From assembly GCF_007655135.1 (NCBI RefSeq), contig NC_045127.1, forward strand, positions 24,594,199 through 24,658,198: 64,000 bases of DNA, read 5' to 3'. Made by a program: the position numbers and the translations under genes. The notes beneath the pieces were generated by a model. That model made no database searches, was not told where the DNA came from, and saw only the letters and a list, made by a program, of their open reading frames with translations. Shown here piece after piece: positions 32,417 to 43,125 of this stretch. Positions within the stretch are counted from its first letter, which is position 1; each line of letters opens with the position of its first letter. Source of the stretch: Punica granatum (taxonomy: Eukaryota > Streptophyta > Magnoliopsida > Myrtales > Lythraceae).

Positions 32417-33150
32417 TGATACGACTCGGGGTCAAACCGACGAGCTTAGGTCGGAAGGACTTCGTGATGAGGATCGTGGGCACGATGATGGGGCTGAAGC
32501 ACACGAGCTCGGAAGTGGGATTCGTGAAGAGGGAGCTGATGCACAAGATCTCGGAGGCTTACATGTTCCGAGTAGACCAATCACGCGAGCGAAGGCAAGA
32601 CAAATCCAGCAAGCTGTGGAGAGCTCATTTGCGGGTTTTTTGGGCCAAGAGGAGACTAATTCGAATTGGTCTCTAAAGGGCCTTACCCAATTAACTTGTC
32701 TTGAGATGGTCAATAGCCCATCTAAGATGAGAGTAGACGCATAAGGAAAGCCAAGAGATGCTGAATAAGGAATAAAAAGACTGCCAAATATTCTAGGGGG
32801 GCCTTTATTTAGTTTCCTCTATTAATTCCGGTTTTAGGAAACTAAAGATATTCCAGTTGCCAAGTTTATTAGTTTCTAGATTCTCCTAAGCTTATATAAA
32901 GGAGGCTGAATAGCTGATTAGAGGCACTTCAGACTACACTGGTGAGAATTTTCCTCTAAGTTGTTCTTCGGCAACCTTCCGTGATTGTAAGCTTGGATGC
33001 TTGTAATTCTCGGCTATTTATAATATTGGTTCTTGGTTTTCTATAACCATCGGGTCAGTATTCCATCCCTCTTAATTTCTATTGGCATTCGGTTTCGATT
33101 TCCAGTCTTTGTTGTCAGGTCTTGCGGCAGGTCTCGTGGGGTTCGCATAA
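32417..33150 (+). repeat. CRM-like 5' LTR
   Basis: A 734-base LTR beginning TGATACGACTCGGGG. It ends GTTCGCATAA, where the 3' LTR ends GTTCGCATCA. The first 328 bases also carry the frame that forms the pol C terminus in the 3' copy. Confidence 0.92.
32893..32899 (+). promoter_or_regulatory. CRM-like LTR TATA box
   Basis: TATATAA followed by 'aggaggctgaatagctg'. The same motif is at 38864-38870 in the 3' LTR. It is a plausible Pol II promoter for the element. Confidence 0.6.
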
Positions 33151-33152
33151 TT

Positions 33153-33165
33153 TGGTATCAAAGCC
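33153..33165 (+). other. Primer-binding site, initiator tRNA-Met type
   Basis: TGGTATCAAAGCC, two bases after the LTR. It matches the common plant TGGTATCAGAGC primer site (complement of initiator tRNA-Met) except for one base. It fits a chromovirus and differs from the Tat site elsewhere in the window. Confidence 0.85.
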
Positions 33166-33802
33166 TAAGTTCCAAATCGAGGTTTCATCTATCCTTGTTC
33201 TTTTCTTTTTCTTCATTCTAGAATCTTTAGATATAGCTTTCATTTCTATCCTTTCCATTAATCTTGTCTGATCTAATCTTAGCTATCTAAATCGTCAAAA
33301 AAAAAAGAAGAAGAAAGAAAAAGTGCAAAAAAAAAGGAAAAAAAAAAGAAAGAAAGAAAAAGTGAAAAAAAAGAGGTATCATTGGGTGTTGTTCGTAGCA
33401 CCATTTGTTGTCTTCATGGGCGAAGAATTTATTGCACAATTTGTTGTCTTTGTGTTCTAATCGTCTTGGCGTTAAGTTGACCTGTCATAGTAGCTCTTTC
33501 GTACTCAGTGTCTTCTGCCAATCGATAAACTACGTCGTTGGGTCAGATTGTGTCATATCATTTTCTTTGGATCTAATATTATAAGTTGTTCGGGTTGAAC
33601 TCGTTTTCCGCCTTGCGATCGGATTGATTAGTTGCCCTAGAACTTTGAAGAGGAAATTAAGAGAGGAAAAAGGCAAGAGTGTGTGAGAACATCAGAGGAT
33701 AAAAGCCTATTTCGAGTGAAAACACGAGTGTTTTGAGTGGCATCTTGCTGAGTGTAAACACGTGAGGGAGCGCGTGAGAATCCTATAATTGCATATTTTA
33801 TC
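33166..33802 (+). other. CRM-like 5' leader with A/G-rich low-complexity tract
   Basis: The untranslated leader between the PBS and the first gag ATG at 33803. At 33296-33375 it holds runs of A broken by G ('aagaagaagaaagaaaaagtg' type), a low-complexity purine tract. No other feature is seen. Confidence 0.7.
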
Positions 33803-33862
33803 ATGTCACAGGAAAATAGTGGAGACGACAGAGGACCTGATCTGAACATGACGTTATGAGCC

Positions 33863-35380
33863 ATGCAACAACAGTTTGAGAGCATGAACATGGTTTTCGG
33901 TGAATTCCGAGAAAGGTTGGATAGGCAAGACGAACGGTTGGAACGGCTTCAACCTGCACCCGTGCCACGGATTAGGAGACCCCACCGACAACCATCCGTT
34001 GATACTTTTGATGAAGAAGCATATGATGAAGAAGAGGAAGTGGCCTCCGATGCCACTTGGAGGAGAGGTAGAGGAAGAGGAGGCAGACCAAGGCATTTCG
34101 TTCGTAGGGAGCATCGGAGAAGAGACGCTGTGGACCATAACACAGGTTCAATTAAGCTGATCATACCTCCATTCCAAGGTAAAAATGACCCCGATGTTTA
34201 CATTGAATGGGAGAGGAAGGTTGAGCTTGTGTTTGATTGTCATAATTATTTAGAGGAAAAGAAAGTTAAATTGGCTGCAGTTGCTTTCACCGATTATGCC
34301 ATTGTTTGGTGGGACCAATTAACTGTGAGTAGACGCAGGAATCGTGAGCCTCGTATTGATACTTGGGAGGAAATGAAAGCAGTAATGAGAAGAAGGTTTG
34401 TTCCTGCCCATTATTATCGGGACTTGCACTTGAAGTTGCAAAGTCTGAAGCAAGGTACCAAGTCGGTGGAGGATTATTACAAGGAGATGGAAATAGCCAT
34501 GATACGTGCTAATGTTGAGGAGGACCGAGAAGCAACCATGGCTCGATTCATTTGTGGCCTTAATCGGGAGATTGCCAATGTAGTTGAGCTGCAACATTAC
34601 GTGGAGATTGACGACGTGGTACACATGGCCATGAAGGTTGAGAGGCAGCTCAAGAGAGGGGGTCGAACATCTTCAAAGGTAGAAGCTTCTAGTTCAGCGT
34701 CTTGGAGATCGAAGTGGGGTTCTTCGATGAAACCGGACGAGAAGACTGATTATAAGCCAAAGGGAGACACTTACAAGACCCAAACCAACAACAAGGATAA
34801 GGGTAAAACTTTTTATGAACCTCAAAGAAATCGTGATATCAAATGTTTTCGTTGTTTGGGCTCAGGTCACATTGCTTCCCAATGTCCAAACAAGCGGACC
34901 ATGATTATGATGGAGAGTGGGGATATCGAGACTGAAGAAGAAGAAGATAGTGATTCCATGCATCCACTCGAAGATGCTAGTGACATTGAGCATGCGGTTG
35001 AAGGTCAAGCCTTAGTTATCATGCGAGCCCTACATGTTCAAGTTAGAGAGGATGGTGATGAGGTGCAAAGGGAGAATATCTTCTACACTCGTTGCCATGT
35101 GAGGGATCGTGTGTGTGGGTTGATTATTGACGGAGGAAGTTGCATGAATGTGGCCAGCAAGTTGATGGTAGACAAGCTCGGTTTGCATACCCAAAAACAT
35201 CCCAAGCCGTACAAACTCCAGTGGCCGAATGAATGCGGTGAAGTGAAGGTAAATAAACAGGTTCTTGTGTCCTTCTGTATTGGAAAGTACCGGGATGAGG
35301 TTCTTTGTGATGTTGTACCAATGAGTGCTAGCCATATGTTGCTCGGGAGACCATGGCAGTTCGACAGGAGAGTGATATAG
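33863..35380 (+). CDS. CRM-like gag-protease
   Basis: A 505-codon frame for the particle-forming Gag and the aspartic protease. A retrotransposon Gag domain spans about residues 98-265 ('PPFQGKNDPDVYIEWE', 'WWDQL', 'MRRRFVP'). A CCHC zinc knuckle, 'CFRCLGSGHIASQC', lies near 328-341 and binds RNA. A protease active site, 'IIDGGSCMNVAS', has its D near 423; DGG instead of D-S/T-G is usual in this chromovirus group as I recall it. The end 'LLGRPWQFDR' is the usual protease tail. The natural start is probably the in-frame ATG at 33803, cut off by a TGA at 33857-33859. The frame ends early at a TAG (35378-35380), after which the same register stays open to 35638. Confidence 0.9.
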   Translation: MQQQFESMNMVFGEFRERLDRQDERLERLQPAPVPRIRRPHRQPSVDTFDEEAYDEEEEVASDATWRRGRGRGGRPRHFVRREHRRRDAVDHNTGSIKLIIPPFQGKNDPDVYIEWERKVELVFDCHNYLEEKKVKLAAVAFTDYAIVWWDQLTVSRRRNREPRIDTWEEMKAVMRRRFVPAHYYRDLHLKLQSLKQGTKSVEDYYKEMEIAMIRANVEEDREATMARFICGLNREIANVVELQHYVEIDDVVHMAMKVERQLKRGGRTSSKVEASSSASWRSKWGSSMKPDEKTDYKPKGDTYKTQTNNKDKGKTFYEPQRNRDIKCFRCLGSGHIASQCPNKRTMIMMESGDIETEEEEDSDSMHPLEDASDIEHAVEGQALVIMRALHVQVREDGDEVQRENIFYTRCHVRDRVCGLIIDGGSCMNVASKLMVDKLGLHTQKHPKPYKLQWPNECGEVKVNKQVLVSFCIGKYRDEVLCDVVPMSASHMLLGRPWQFDRRVI

Positions 35381-35970
35381 AACAGAACCGTACATGATGG
35401 GTATAGAAACCGATATTCATTTGTAAAGGACGGGAAGAAAGTAACACTTGCACCCTTGACACCGACTCAAGTGTTTGAGGATCAGATTCGAATTAAAAGG
35501 TCTCTTAGTGAGAATAGTGAAAAAGTGGCTGAAAAACAAAAAGAGAAAGAGAGTGATCTTGAGAGAAAAGAAAGTGGAGAGAATGTGAAAAACAAGAGTG
35601 AAAAGATGGAGAGTTCAGAAAAAAGGAGGGAAAATTGAGTTTTTATGCAAAAGAAAGAGAGCTTAAGGGTGCTTATAAGGCTAATAGACCGATGATCTTG
35701 TTCTTGTACAAGGAGGTCTATCTTTCTATTTCTGACCTTGACTCTACTTGGCCTAGTGTTGCTATTTCTCTCTTGCAGGAATTCGAAGATGTCTTTCCCG
35801 AAGAAATGCCGTAGGGACTACCACCAATAAGAGGGATTGAGCATCAGATTGATCTTATTCCAGGAGCTCCTATTCCAAACCGATCGGCCTATCGAAGTAG
35901 TCCGGAAGAGGCTAAAGAACTTCAGAGGCAAGTTGAGGAGCTATTGGCCAAAGGACATGTTTGAGAAAGT
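35381..35970 (+). pseudogene. CRM-like protease-RT linker, with stops and a frameshift
   Basis: After the TAG at 35378 the gag register continues with 'YRNRYSFVKDGKK' and a charged K/E/S-rich stretch to a TGA at 35636-35638. From there the readable frame is the pol register: 'FYAKEREL', 'LQEFEDVFPEEMP', 'GIEHQIDLIPGAPIP', which are standard chromovirus linker and early RT motifs. That frame is broken by TAG at 35812-35814 and TGA at 35962-35964. So gag and pol were once joined, and one frameshift near 35636 plus two stops now divide them. Confidence 0.8.
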
Positions 35971-38715
35971 ATGAGCCCATGCGCTGTCCCTGTTCTGCTT
36001 GTTCCAAAGAAAGACGGGACTTGGAGAATGTGTGTCGATTGTAGAGCTGTGAACAAGATCATCGTAAAATATCGACATCCCATTCCTCGATTAGATGACA
36101 TGTTGGATGAATTGCACAGTTCCGTTATATTTTCTAAGATTGATTTGAAGAGTGGGTACCACCAGATTCGAATGAAAGAAGGTGATGAATGGAAAACAGC
36201 TTTTAAAACCAAGCATGGATTGTATGAGTGGACAGTATTGCCATTTGGTTTAACTAATGCACCCAGCATTTTTATGCGTCTTATGAATCATGTTTTGCGT
36301 GCTTACATTGGGAAATTTGTGGTTGTCTATTTTGATGACATTTTGATATATAGCAGGAGTTTGGATGACCATGTTGAACATTTGAGAAGTGTCCTTGAGT
36401 CATTAAGACGTGAGAAGCTGTATGCTAATCTCAAGAAGTGTAGCTTTTGCTTAGATAGAGTTGTTTTTCTTGGTTTCGTTGTTAGTTCCAGGGGTGTGGA
36501 GGTCGATGAAGACAAGGTAAGGGCAATCAAGGATTGGCCTACACCTACCACTATCGCTGAAGTGAGGAGTTTCCATGGCCTAGCGAGATTCTATCGAAGG
36601 TTCGTGCTGAACTTCAGTACCATTGCTGCTTCTTTGACAGAAATCATCAAGAAGGATGTTGGGTTCAAGTGGGGAGAAAAGCAAGAGAAGGCTTTCAATA
36701 CATTAAAAGAAAAGCTAAGTTCAGTTCCATTGCTACTTTTACCAGATTTCTCTAAACCTTTTGAAATCGAATGTGATGCTTCTGGAATTGGTGTAGGTGT
36801 TGTACTTATGCAAGACCGGAGGCCCATTGCCTATTTCAGTGAGAAGCTTAAAGGGGCCGCTTTGAACTACTCCACCTACGACAAGGAGTTATATGCGTTG
36901 GTGAGAGCACTGGAAACGTGGCAACACTACTTGTGGTCTAAGGAGTTCATCATTCACACAGACCATGAATCACTGAAGCACTTGAAAGGCCAAGGTAAGT
37001 TGAATCACAGACATGCACGTTGGATTGAGTTCATTGAGATGTTCCCATATGTGATCCAATACAAGCAAGGTAAGGAGAATGTGGTAGCCGATGCCTTTTC
37101 TCGCAGGTATGCCCTTGTTTTAACTCTTGGAGCTAAGTTTCTTGGGTTCGAGCATTTTAAGGAGTTGTATGAGCATGATCCTGATTTTGCTGCTATGTTT
37201 GCTGCCTGTGAAAAGGGAGTGTTTGATAAGTTTCATAGGCATGAGGGGTATTTATTTCGTGAAAATAGGCTATGTATTCCAAAGAGTTCCATGCGTGAAT
37301 TACTTGTTAGGGAGTCTCATGGGGGAGGGTTGATGGGGCACTTTGGAGTTGCTAAGACCTTGGACATTCTGAAGGAGCACTTCTTTTGGCCTCACATGAA
37401 AAGAGATGTCGAGAGAATTTGTTCTAGGTGCATCACATGTAAGAAGGCTAAATCGAAAATTCATCCACATGGACTTTACATGCCATTACCTGTTCCGAGT
37501 CACCCTTGGATTGATGTCTCCATGGATTTTGTTTTGGGTCTGCCTAGATCTAGGAATGGTCGAGATTCTATCTTTGTGGTTGTTGACAGATTTTCAAAAA
37601 TGGTACACTTTATCCCTTGTCATAAAACTGATGATGCTACTCATGTGGCAAATCTTTTCTTTAGGGAAGTGGTGCGTTTACATGGAGTCCCTAAGACGAT
37701 TGTGAGTGATAGGGATGCGAAATTTCTGAGTCATTTTTGGAGAGTTCTTTGGGCTAAGTTGGGAACAACTTTGTTGTTTTCTACTACCTGTCACCCACAA
37801 ACAGATGGACAAACCGAGGTTGTCAATCGAACCTTGGGCACTTTGTTGCGCGCTGTGATTGGAAAGAATTTGAAAGCTTGGGAAGATTGCATTCCATTCG
37901 TTGAATTTGCATATAATAGGACTGTGCATTCTTCTACAAAGTTTTCACCATTTGATGTTGTTTATGGTTTTAATCCACTAACTCCATTGGACTTGATTCC
38001 TTTACCTGTAAATGAGCTTTCTAATCTTGATGGAAAGAAAAAGGCAGAGTTGGTGAAGCAGATTCATAAAGAGGCTCGGCAAAACATTTTGAAGAAGAAT
38101 GAACAAGCAGCAACCCGAGCCAACAAAGGAAGGAAGCGGGTCACTTTTCAACCTGGAGATTGGGTTTGGGTTCACTTAAGGAAGGAGAGATTTCCGAGTC
38201 TGAGGAATTCCAAGTTGAATCCACGAGGAGATGGACCATTTCAAGTTCTAGATAAGATCAATGACAATGCTTATAAGATTGATCTTCCAGGTGAGTATCA
38301 AGTAAGTTCGACTTTTAATGTTTCTGATCTTTCTCCCTTTGATGCAGGTTCAGATTCGAGGACGAATCCTTATGAAGAGAGGGGGAATGATACGACTCGG
38401 GGTCAAACCGACGAGCTTAGGTCGGAAGGACTTCGTGATGAGGATCATGGGCACGATGATGGGGCTGAAGCACACGAGCTCGGAAGTGGGATTCGTAAAG
38501 AGGGAGCTAATGCACAAGATCTCAGAGGCTTACATGTTCCAAGTGGACCAATCACGCGAGCGAAGGCAAGACAAATCCAGCAAGCTGTGGAGAGCTCATT
38601 TGCGGGTTTTTTGGGCCAAGAGGAGACTAATTCGAATTGGTCTCTAAAGGGCCTTACCCAATTAACTTGTCTTGAGATGGTCAATAGCCCATCTAAGATG
38701 AGAGTAGACGCATAA
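35971..38715 (+). CDS. CRM-like pol: RT, RNase H, integrase
   Basis: 914 codons. Reverse transcriptase from the start, with YFDD at about 120-123; RNase H about 264-380 ('[14 protein letters not shown]', 'DHESLKHL', '[11 protein letters not shown]'); integrase HHCC zinc finger about 449-492; catalytic core with D near 518 ('DFVLGLPRS'), D near 580 ('VSDRDAKF') and E near 615 ('[10 protein letters not shown]'); GPF-type motif 'GDGPFQVL' near 753. The tail from about residue 806 is encoded inside the 3' LTR and has '[15 protein letters not shown]' rather than a classic chromodomain, in line with the CRM clade. The first part of RT lies upstream of the TGA at 35962, so this frame is N-terminally cut. 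No other stop is seen within it. Confidence 0.92.
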   Translation: MSPCAVPVLLVPKKDGTWRMCVDCRAVNKIIVKYRHPIPRLDDMLDELHSSVIFSKIDLKSGYHQIRMKEGDEWKTAFKTKHGLYEWTVLPFGLTNAPSIFMRLMNHVLRAYIGKFVVVYFDDILIYSRSLDDHVEHLRSVLESLRREKLYANLKKCSFCLDRVVFLGFVVSSRGVEVDEDKVRAIKDWPTPTTIAEVRSFHGLARFYRRFVLNFSTIAASLTEIIKKDVGFKWGEKQEKAFNTLKEKLSSVPLLLLPDFSKPFEIECDASGIGVGVVLMQDRRPIAYFSEKLKGAALNYSTYDKELYALVRALETWQHYLWSKEFIIHTDHESLKHLKGQGKLNHRHARWIEFIEMFPYVIQYKQGKENVVADAFSRRYALVLTLGAKFLGFEHFKELYEHDPDFAAMFAACEKGVFDKFHRHEGYLFRENRLCIPKSSMRELLVRESHGGGLMGHFGVAKTLDILKEHFFWPHMKRDVERICSRCITCKKAKSKIHPHGLYMPLPVPSHPWIDVSMDFVLGLPRSRNGRDSIFVVVDRFSKMVHFIPCHKTDDATHVANLFFREVVRLHGVPKTIVSDRDAKFLSHFWRVLWAKLGTTLLFSTTCHPQTDGQTEVVNRTLGTLLRAVIGKNLKAWEDCIPFVEFAYNRTVHSSTKFSPFDVVYGFNPLTPLDLIPLPVNELSNLDGKKKAELVKQIHKEARQNILKKNEQAATRANKGRKRVTFQPGDWVWVHLRKERFPSLRNSKLNPRGDGPFQVLDKINDNAYKIDLPGEYQVSSTFNVSDLSPFDAGSDSRTNPYEERGNDTTRGQTDELRSEGLRDEDHGHDDGAEAHELGSGIRKEGANAQDLRGLHVPSGPITRAKARQIQQAVESSFAGFLGQEETNSNWSLKGLTQLTCLEMVNSPSKMRVDA
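38374..38387 (+). other. CRM-like polypurine tract
   Basis: GAAGAGAGGGGGAA lies directly before the 3' LTR TGATACG. It is the plus-strand primer site and is also read as coding sequence. Confidence 0.85.
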
Positions 38716-39175
38716 GGAAAGCCAAGAGATGTTGAATAAGGAATAAAAAGACTGCCAAATATTCTAGGGGGGCCTTTATTTAGTTTCCTCTATTAATTCC
38801 GGTTTTAGGAAACTAAAGATATTCCAGTTGCCAAGTTTATTAGTTTCCAGATTCTCCTAGGCTTATATAAAGGAGGCTGAATAGCTGATTAGAGGGACTT
38901 CAGACTACACTGGTGAGAATTTTCCTCTAAGTTGTTCTTCGGCAACCTTCCGTGATTGTAAGCTTGGATGCTTATAATTCTCGGTTATTTATAATATTGG
39001 TTCTTGGTTTTCTATAACCATCGGGTCAATATTTCATTCCTTTATAATATTGGTTCTTGGTTTTCTATAACCATTGGGTCAGTATTCCATCCCTCTTAAT
39101 CTCTATTGGCGATTCGGGTTCGATTTCCAGTCTTTGTTGTCGGGTCTTGCGGCAAGTCTCATGGGGTTCGCATCA
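38388..39175 (+). repeat. CRM-like 3' LTR with internal ~53-bp duplication
   Basis: 788 bases, 54 longer than the 5' LTR. The extra length is a tandem copy of a ~53-base segment (about 38990-39095) built on 'ttataatattggttcttgg' and 'gttttctataaccat'; the 5' LTR has one copy near 33019-33070. Its first 328 bases encode the pol C terminus (stop at 38713-38715). Confidence 0.9.
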
Positions 39176-42100
39176 CCGTGCAACACGTAACCTATGGGCT
39201 CAGACTTGAACCGTAACAAATTAGCAAAAACAAATGGAAAACAGAAGAAAACTGATAAAACTGATGAAAAATAGACAATAACTGACAAATATAGATAAAT
39301 ATAAACAAGTTGTATATTAGGCCGAATGTACGTGATTTAATCAGTTATTAACCGGGGTTGATTAGCAAACAATGTATCTAGCCTAGGCAAACAAAGAAGT
39401 GGGCTGGGATAGGATTCTAGGACAATTACATGTGTGAATTTGTTTTAGGCCTCTATTCAGTGAGGTGTCACTGCGGTTTCACCGAATTAGCCAAACTTGT
39501 ATTTTTGACTCTAGATTGGAACCTAACATTCCACCTATCCATTATCTAATATTTGATTAAGTCGAATACATGATTAATCTAGTTCTTCATGTTTTGCAAC
39601 GAAAATGAGAATGTCCACCACCGGATCTACAATAGGGAGGTAGAAACACCGAAAGTGGACAGAATGGGCCATACGAATGAAACTCGCACCCGAACGGGCC
39701 GCCCCTTTCTGTCCATAGATCGAGGTGTTTCCGACCCCCTAATGCCTAGGATATCGGTGAATCACGGAATGACGATTATGCCCTTGAGTAGTAAAGCATG
39801 TGATGTTCAGATATAAATTAAAGATTGTGTGACACGAAGGGGTCTAAAGAAGACTCACGCATCTCGACTCAAGCCGCCTCAAATTGGGCCCGGACTCGAG
39901 TCATAGTATGCGAGTATTTGCTAGACATGATTCTATTCGTGTTACACATCTCGGTATTTTGAAATTCTGAGCTTTTAAGGAAAAGGGCATTTCCGCCGTT
40001 CAATGAACCATCGATGCGTTTACGAATTAATAGTCAATTTATCCAATTATTTGGTCCGAGTGATTTAATTAATCGAATGACTCATCCCGTTTCTCCCATT
40101 TGTGAAATTATTCGGTGACAATGATCTTATATTACAAGTATTAGGGATTCAACGAATAATGGTCCGTAATTAATTTATCCATCGAGTGACTACCGTGTGA
40201 CTAACGATAATAATAAAAAAAACATACGAACATAACTACACCTAATTCCAAGGAACGATTCTGAAGCGACGAAGGAGACCATCCTAAACCCCGGGAAGGG
40301 TCAAAGGGCACTCGGCCGCCTCTCCAAAGGCTAGGCCGAGAGCTGTCCTTGACCCGACTTGGGTTATGGAGAGTCTCCTACGTTGATTCTAGTCGTACCT
40401 CGCATACATAATACATCGAGCACAATAACAACACATATTTCGATAAAAATGGAAGGAAACCGACGCCGCCAAGATCTCGAAACACAACTAAACACACAAA
40501 CGAACACTTATAATACATATACAAAGGAATCGGTAAAACGGCGTCGATTCATGCAAATGGTAAAACGTGAAAACACGGGAAACGATCTACTTCGGAATAA
40601 AAGAGGCCGCCTTGGACCCGTGTGGTCCAAAGGAACTCTCGACCACATCCCCTCATGAGTGGCCGTGAGTTCCCATGGCTCACATGAGTCAAGGTTGGCT
40701 CTCAAACTCCGATCAAAACCTTTTCCCGTCATATCAATACATTACATGCGATAAACGACTGTAAAGACGCGGGAACCGACTAGTTTTGGGGAAGAGGAGG
40801 CCCATTTAGCCTCGGAGGAACCAAGAGAGCTCACGGGTCCCTCCCTTGGGACTAGGCCGTGGGCTCCCATGGTCCGACCGTGGCTTAGATGCCTCTCCTA
40901 CCTCGATCCGAGCCATTTCCCGTCACGGCACATGCGTTAATACGACATATAAACGATACAAGGGGACGGACGTGCATGGGAATGCATGGAATCGAAGGAA
41001 AAGTCCTAACTTGCGTATAACGTACATAATAATCGCTTTATTGTATCATAACAAACAAAGATCGAAAACTTAGTCCCTTCAAGTCGTAGAGGAGCGTTAC
41101 CTAGCCTTGATGTATGAGGGAAAGAGTCGGGGAAGTGGCAAGAGGGTCGGGTGACCCGGCTAGACGTCACGGGCAGAAGACACCCGTAAGGCAACTTGGA
41201 GAAAACGGGGTCGGCACGCTAGCTCCGACCACGGCACGGTGCAAGATCGAGCTCCTTGGACTCCTAAGGGACGGACCTAGACGTTCGTGGAAAGTCCCGA
41301 ACGCGCCAAGGCCTGGACAAACCCGAAATAGTGAGAGAAAACTCGGTAAAAAATTAACGGGACCCGATAAGAGGGATGAAGCGGAACGGAGGTTGTGCAC
41401 GGTCGGAGGGCTCTCGGACCGTGACCACCTCTTCACGGGGGAGAGTGGGGGTTATGAGGAACCCCTTGAACGTGATGGCATGACTCACCGAAGTCGTGGG
41501 AAGAAATGGCATGTTATAGAAGTTGGATGCGCCCGACGGGGAGCTCTCGGGACCCAATGGTTCTCACGGCTGGAATGTGATGTTGGGGGCTTCAAATGGA
41601 AAATATGAGTTCGGGAATGGACTTAGAGGGTGGGAAATATGTAGGATATGAAGTTTGAGGATGTTTGGCTTAAGTCGGGTCGGGCGGTGCTCGGAATACC
41701 GGGTGGTTTTTCCGTTGGTTTTGGCCTTGGGATGGGTCGGCCGAAAATGAGGAAAAGGGCTGGGGTTTGAGAGGGTTTTTGAGAGAAGTTGGCTTGAGAG
41801 AGAGTGAGAATGAAGAAGTGATTAAGCTTAATGGTGCAAGGGCTTATAAAGGAGGGCTTAATGAGACGATTAGGGCGAGCTAAGTGTGCTTAGGGGAGCT
41901 AAGTGTGGGCTGCCGAAATTTCCAAGGTGATTAGGGAGGGGAAGATGTCATGTTGAGTGTGAGGAAAGGAAAGGAAAGTTGATGGGAGGTGATGGATGGG
42001 AGAGATGTGTAAGAGGGTGTAAGAGATATTTGAATTGTGTGGTGGAGGGAAGGGGGAAGGGTTTGAGCCACCGAATTGGGTTTGAGCCGGCGGTGGGGAG

Positions 42101-43125
42101 GGGTTTAGCCGCGGCTGATGGCTCGGCTTGGGTGAGCCATGGCTGGCTGTGGGTCCCACTTGGCTTGGAGAAAAACCGGAAGAAGCTCGAGGCTCCATTG
42201 ATCGCCCGTCCAATCTCCGAGGTCCGATAAATTGATGAATTTGGAATGTTTGTACGAAGAGAATTTGAATGAGCCCAATATCGCCACATTTCATGTGAAC
42301 GAATGTTCAGGTGACTCGACACCTCGAGAGTCGGTTTTGCCCTGTTTGGATGTTCAGAGTGAAGTTGACCGTCCCCGTTCTACGATTATTCCTCCGTGCA
42401 TTGTAGTGTTCATCCCGGTGAGCTTTTTATCCCGTGTGGGATCATTGGATCACCGTCCTCAATCGAAGACCATTAGCCGGAGGTGACCTAGGGACTCGCG
42501 ATTCGGGTTTTATAAGTGTTTACCAAATGCCCTGAGGTGTTCGGGGATCGCTGTGGTCTCTGTTTGTCATAAATATGTCCCGAAGACTCGCTGAGAGGAG
42601 TTCGTGACCACTGAAACGTCCCTCGGGAGACCAAGTCGAATTCCTAAAGGCAATCTGAAACTTGTTCCCCGGTCCCGGTGGTCCTTGGGTGCGTGCAGGC
42701 CCGTTTTCGGGTGTTGTTTACTTGTCCGTGGATCAGGCCCCTGGAAGCCCTATCAGGAAAGGCATCTGTGAGAGTTTGGGGGTGCCCCAGCTTAAGCAGA
42801 ATACTTCTAAAATGCGCCCGGATGTGCCATTGGTCACTTTGGCATCAAGAGGGATTTTTATTGTCCCATATTGGATACCTCCCGACGCTTCGGTGATCCG
42901 GTGATGAATAGTGTCACAGTGCCAACTTCCGTTGCTTCGGGGCTCATTGTCAGTTTACTCTTCCGATTGCCCTCTTGTGCTTTCCCTATTGGACCTTGCT
43001 CCTCTCTCATAGCCCATGCCCCTAGGCCCGAGCGTTCGCCTCTGATCGCCGAGTCATGGATAGTTACCCGAGCTTTGGTCGGAAGTCCTCTGCTGGAGCC
43101 AGTGGACCAAAATGGGGTGCTGACA
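39176..43125 (-). repeat. LTR B2, outer part (right arm)
   Basis: On the minus strand it begins TGTCAGCACCCCATTTTGG at 43125 and runs to 39181, with the target duplication at 39176-39180. It mirrors 26654-30602. The 164-codon + strand frame at 41114 is the antisense of the LTR, is seen only in the two arms, and is not credited as a gene. Confidence 0.88.

Larger units (their letters stand above)
32417..39175 (+). mobile_element. CRM-like chromovirus (Ty3/gypsy), full length, LTRs and TSD present
   Basis: The element is 6759 bases long with LTRs at 32417-33150 and 38388-39175, a PBS (33153), gag-protease, pol, and a polypurine tract (38374-38387). The 5-base duplication CCGTG is perfect at 32412-32416 and 39176-39180. 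LTR ends are TGAT..ATCA (ATAA in the 5' LTR). The pol frame runs ~328 bases into the 3' LTR, as known for the CRM (centromeric retrotransposon) clade. By eye the LTRs differ by about 20 substitutions in ~734 bases, many of them G/A or C/T. Several stops and one frameshift make this copy non-autonomous. Confidence 0.9.

Noticed and set aside
32376..32744. 122-codon frame in the CRM-like 5' LTR
   Set aside because: Same sequence as the pol C terminus encoded in the 3' LTR; in the 5' LTR it has no upstream pol and is only the LTR copy.
33296..33375. Purine tract considered as a second polypurine priming site
   Set aside because: It lies in the 5' leader, is low-complexity with many A runs, and the true tract adjoining the 3' LTR is clear at 38374-38387.
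41114..41608. 164-codon + strand frame, with a near-identical 157-codon frame at 28171-28644
   Set aside because: Antisense to LTR B and shared only by the two palindrome arms, which are recent copies. Not kept in the other LTR B copies at 6300-6900 or 61100-61700.
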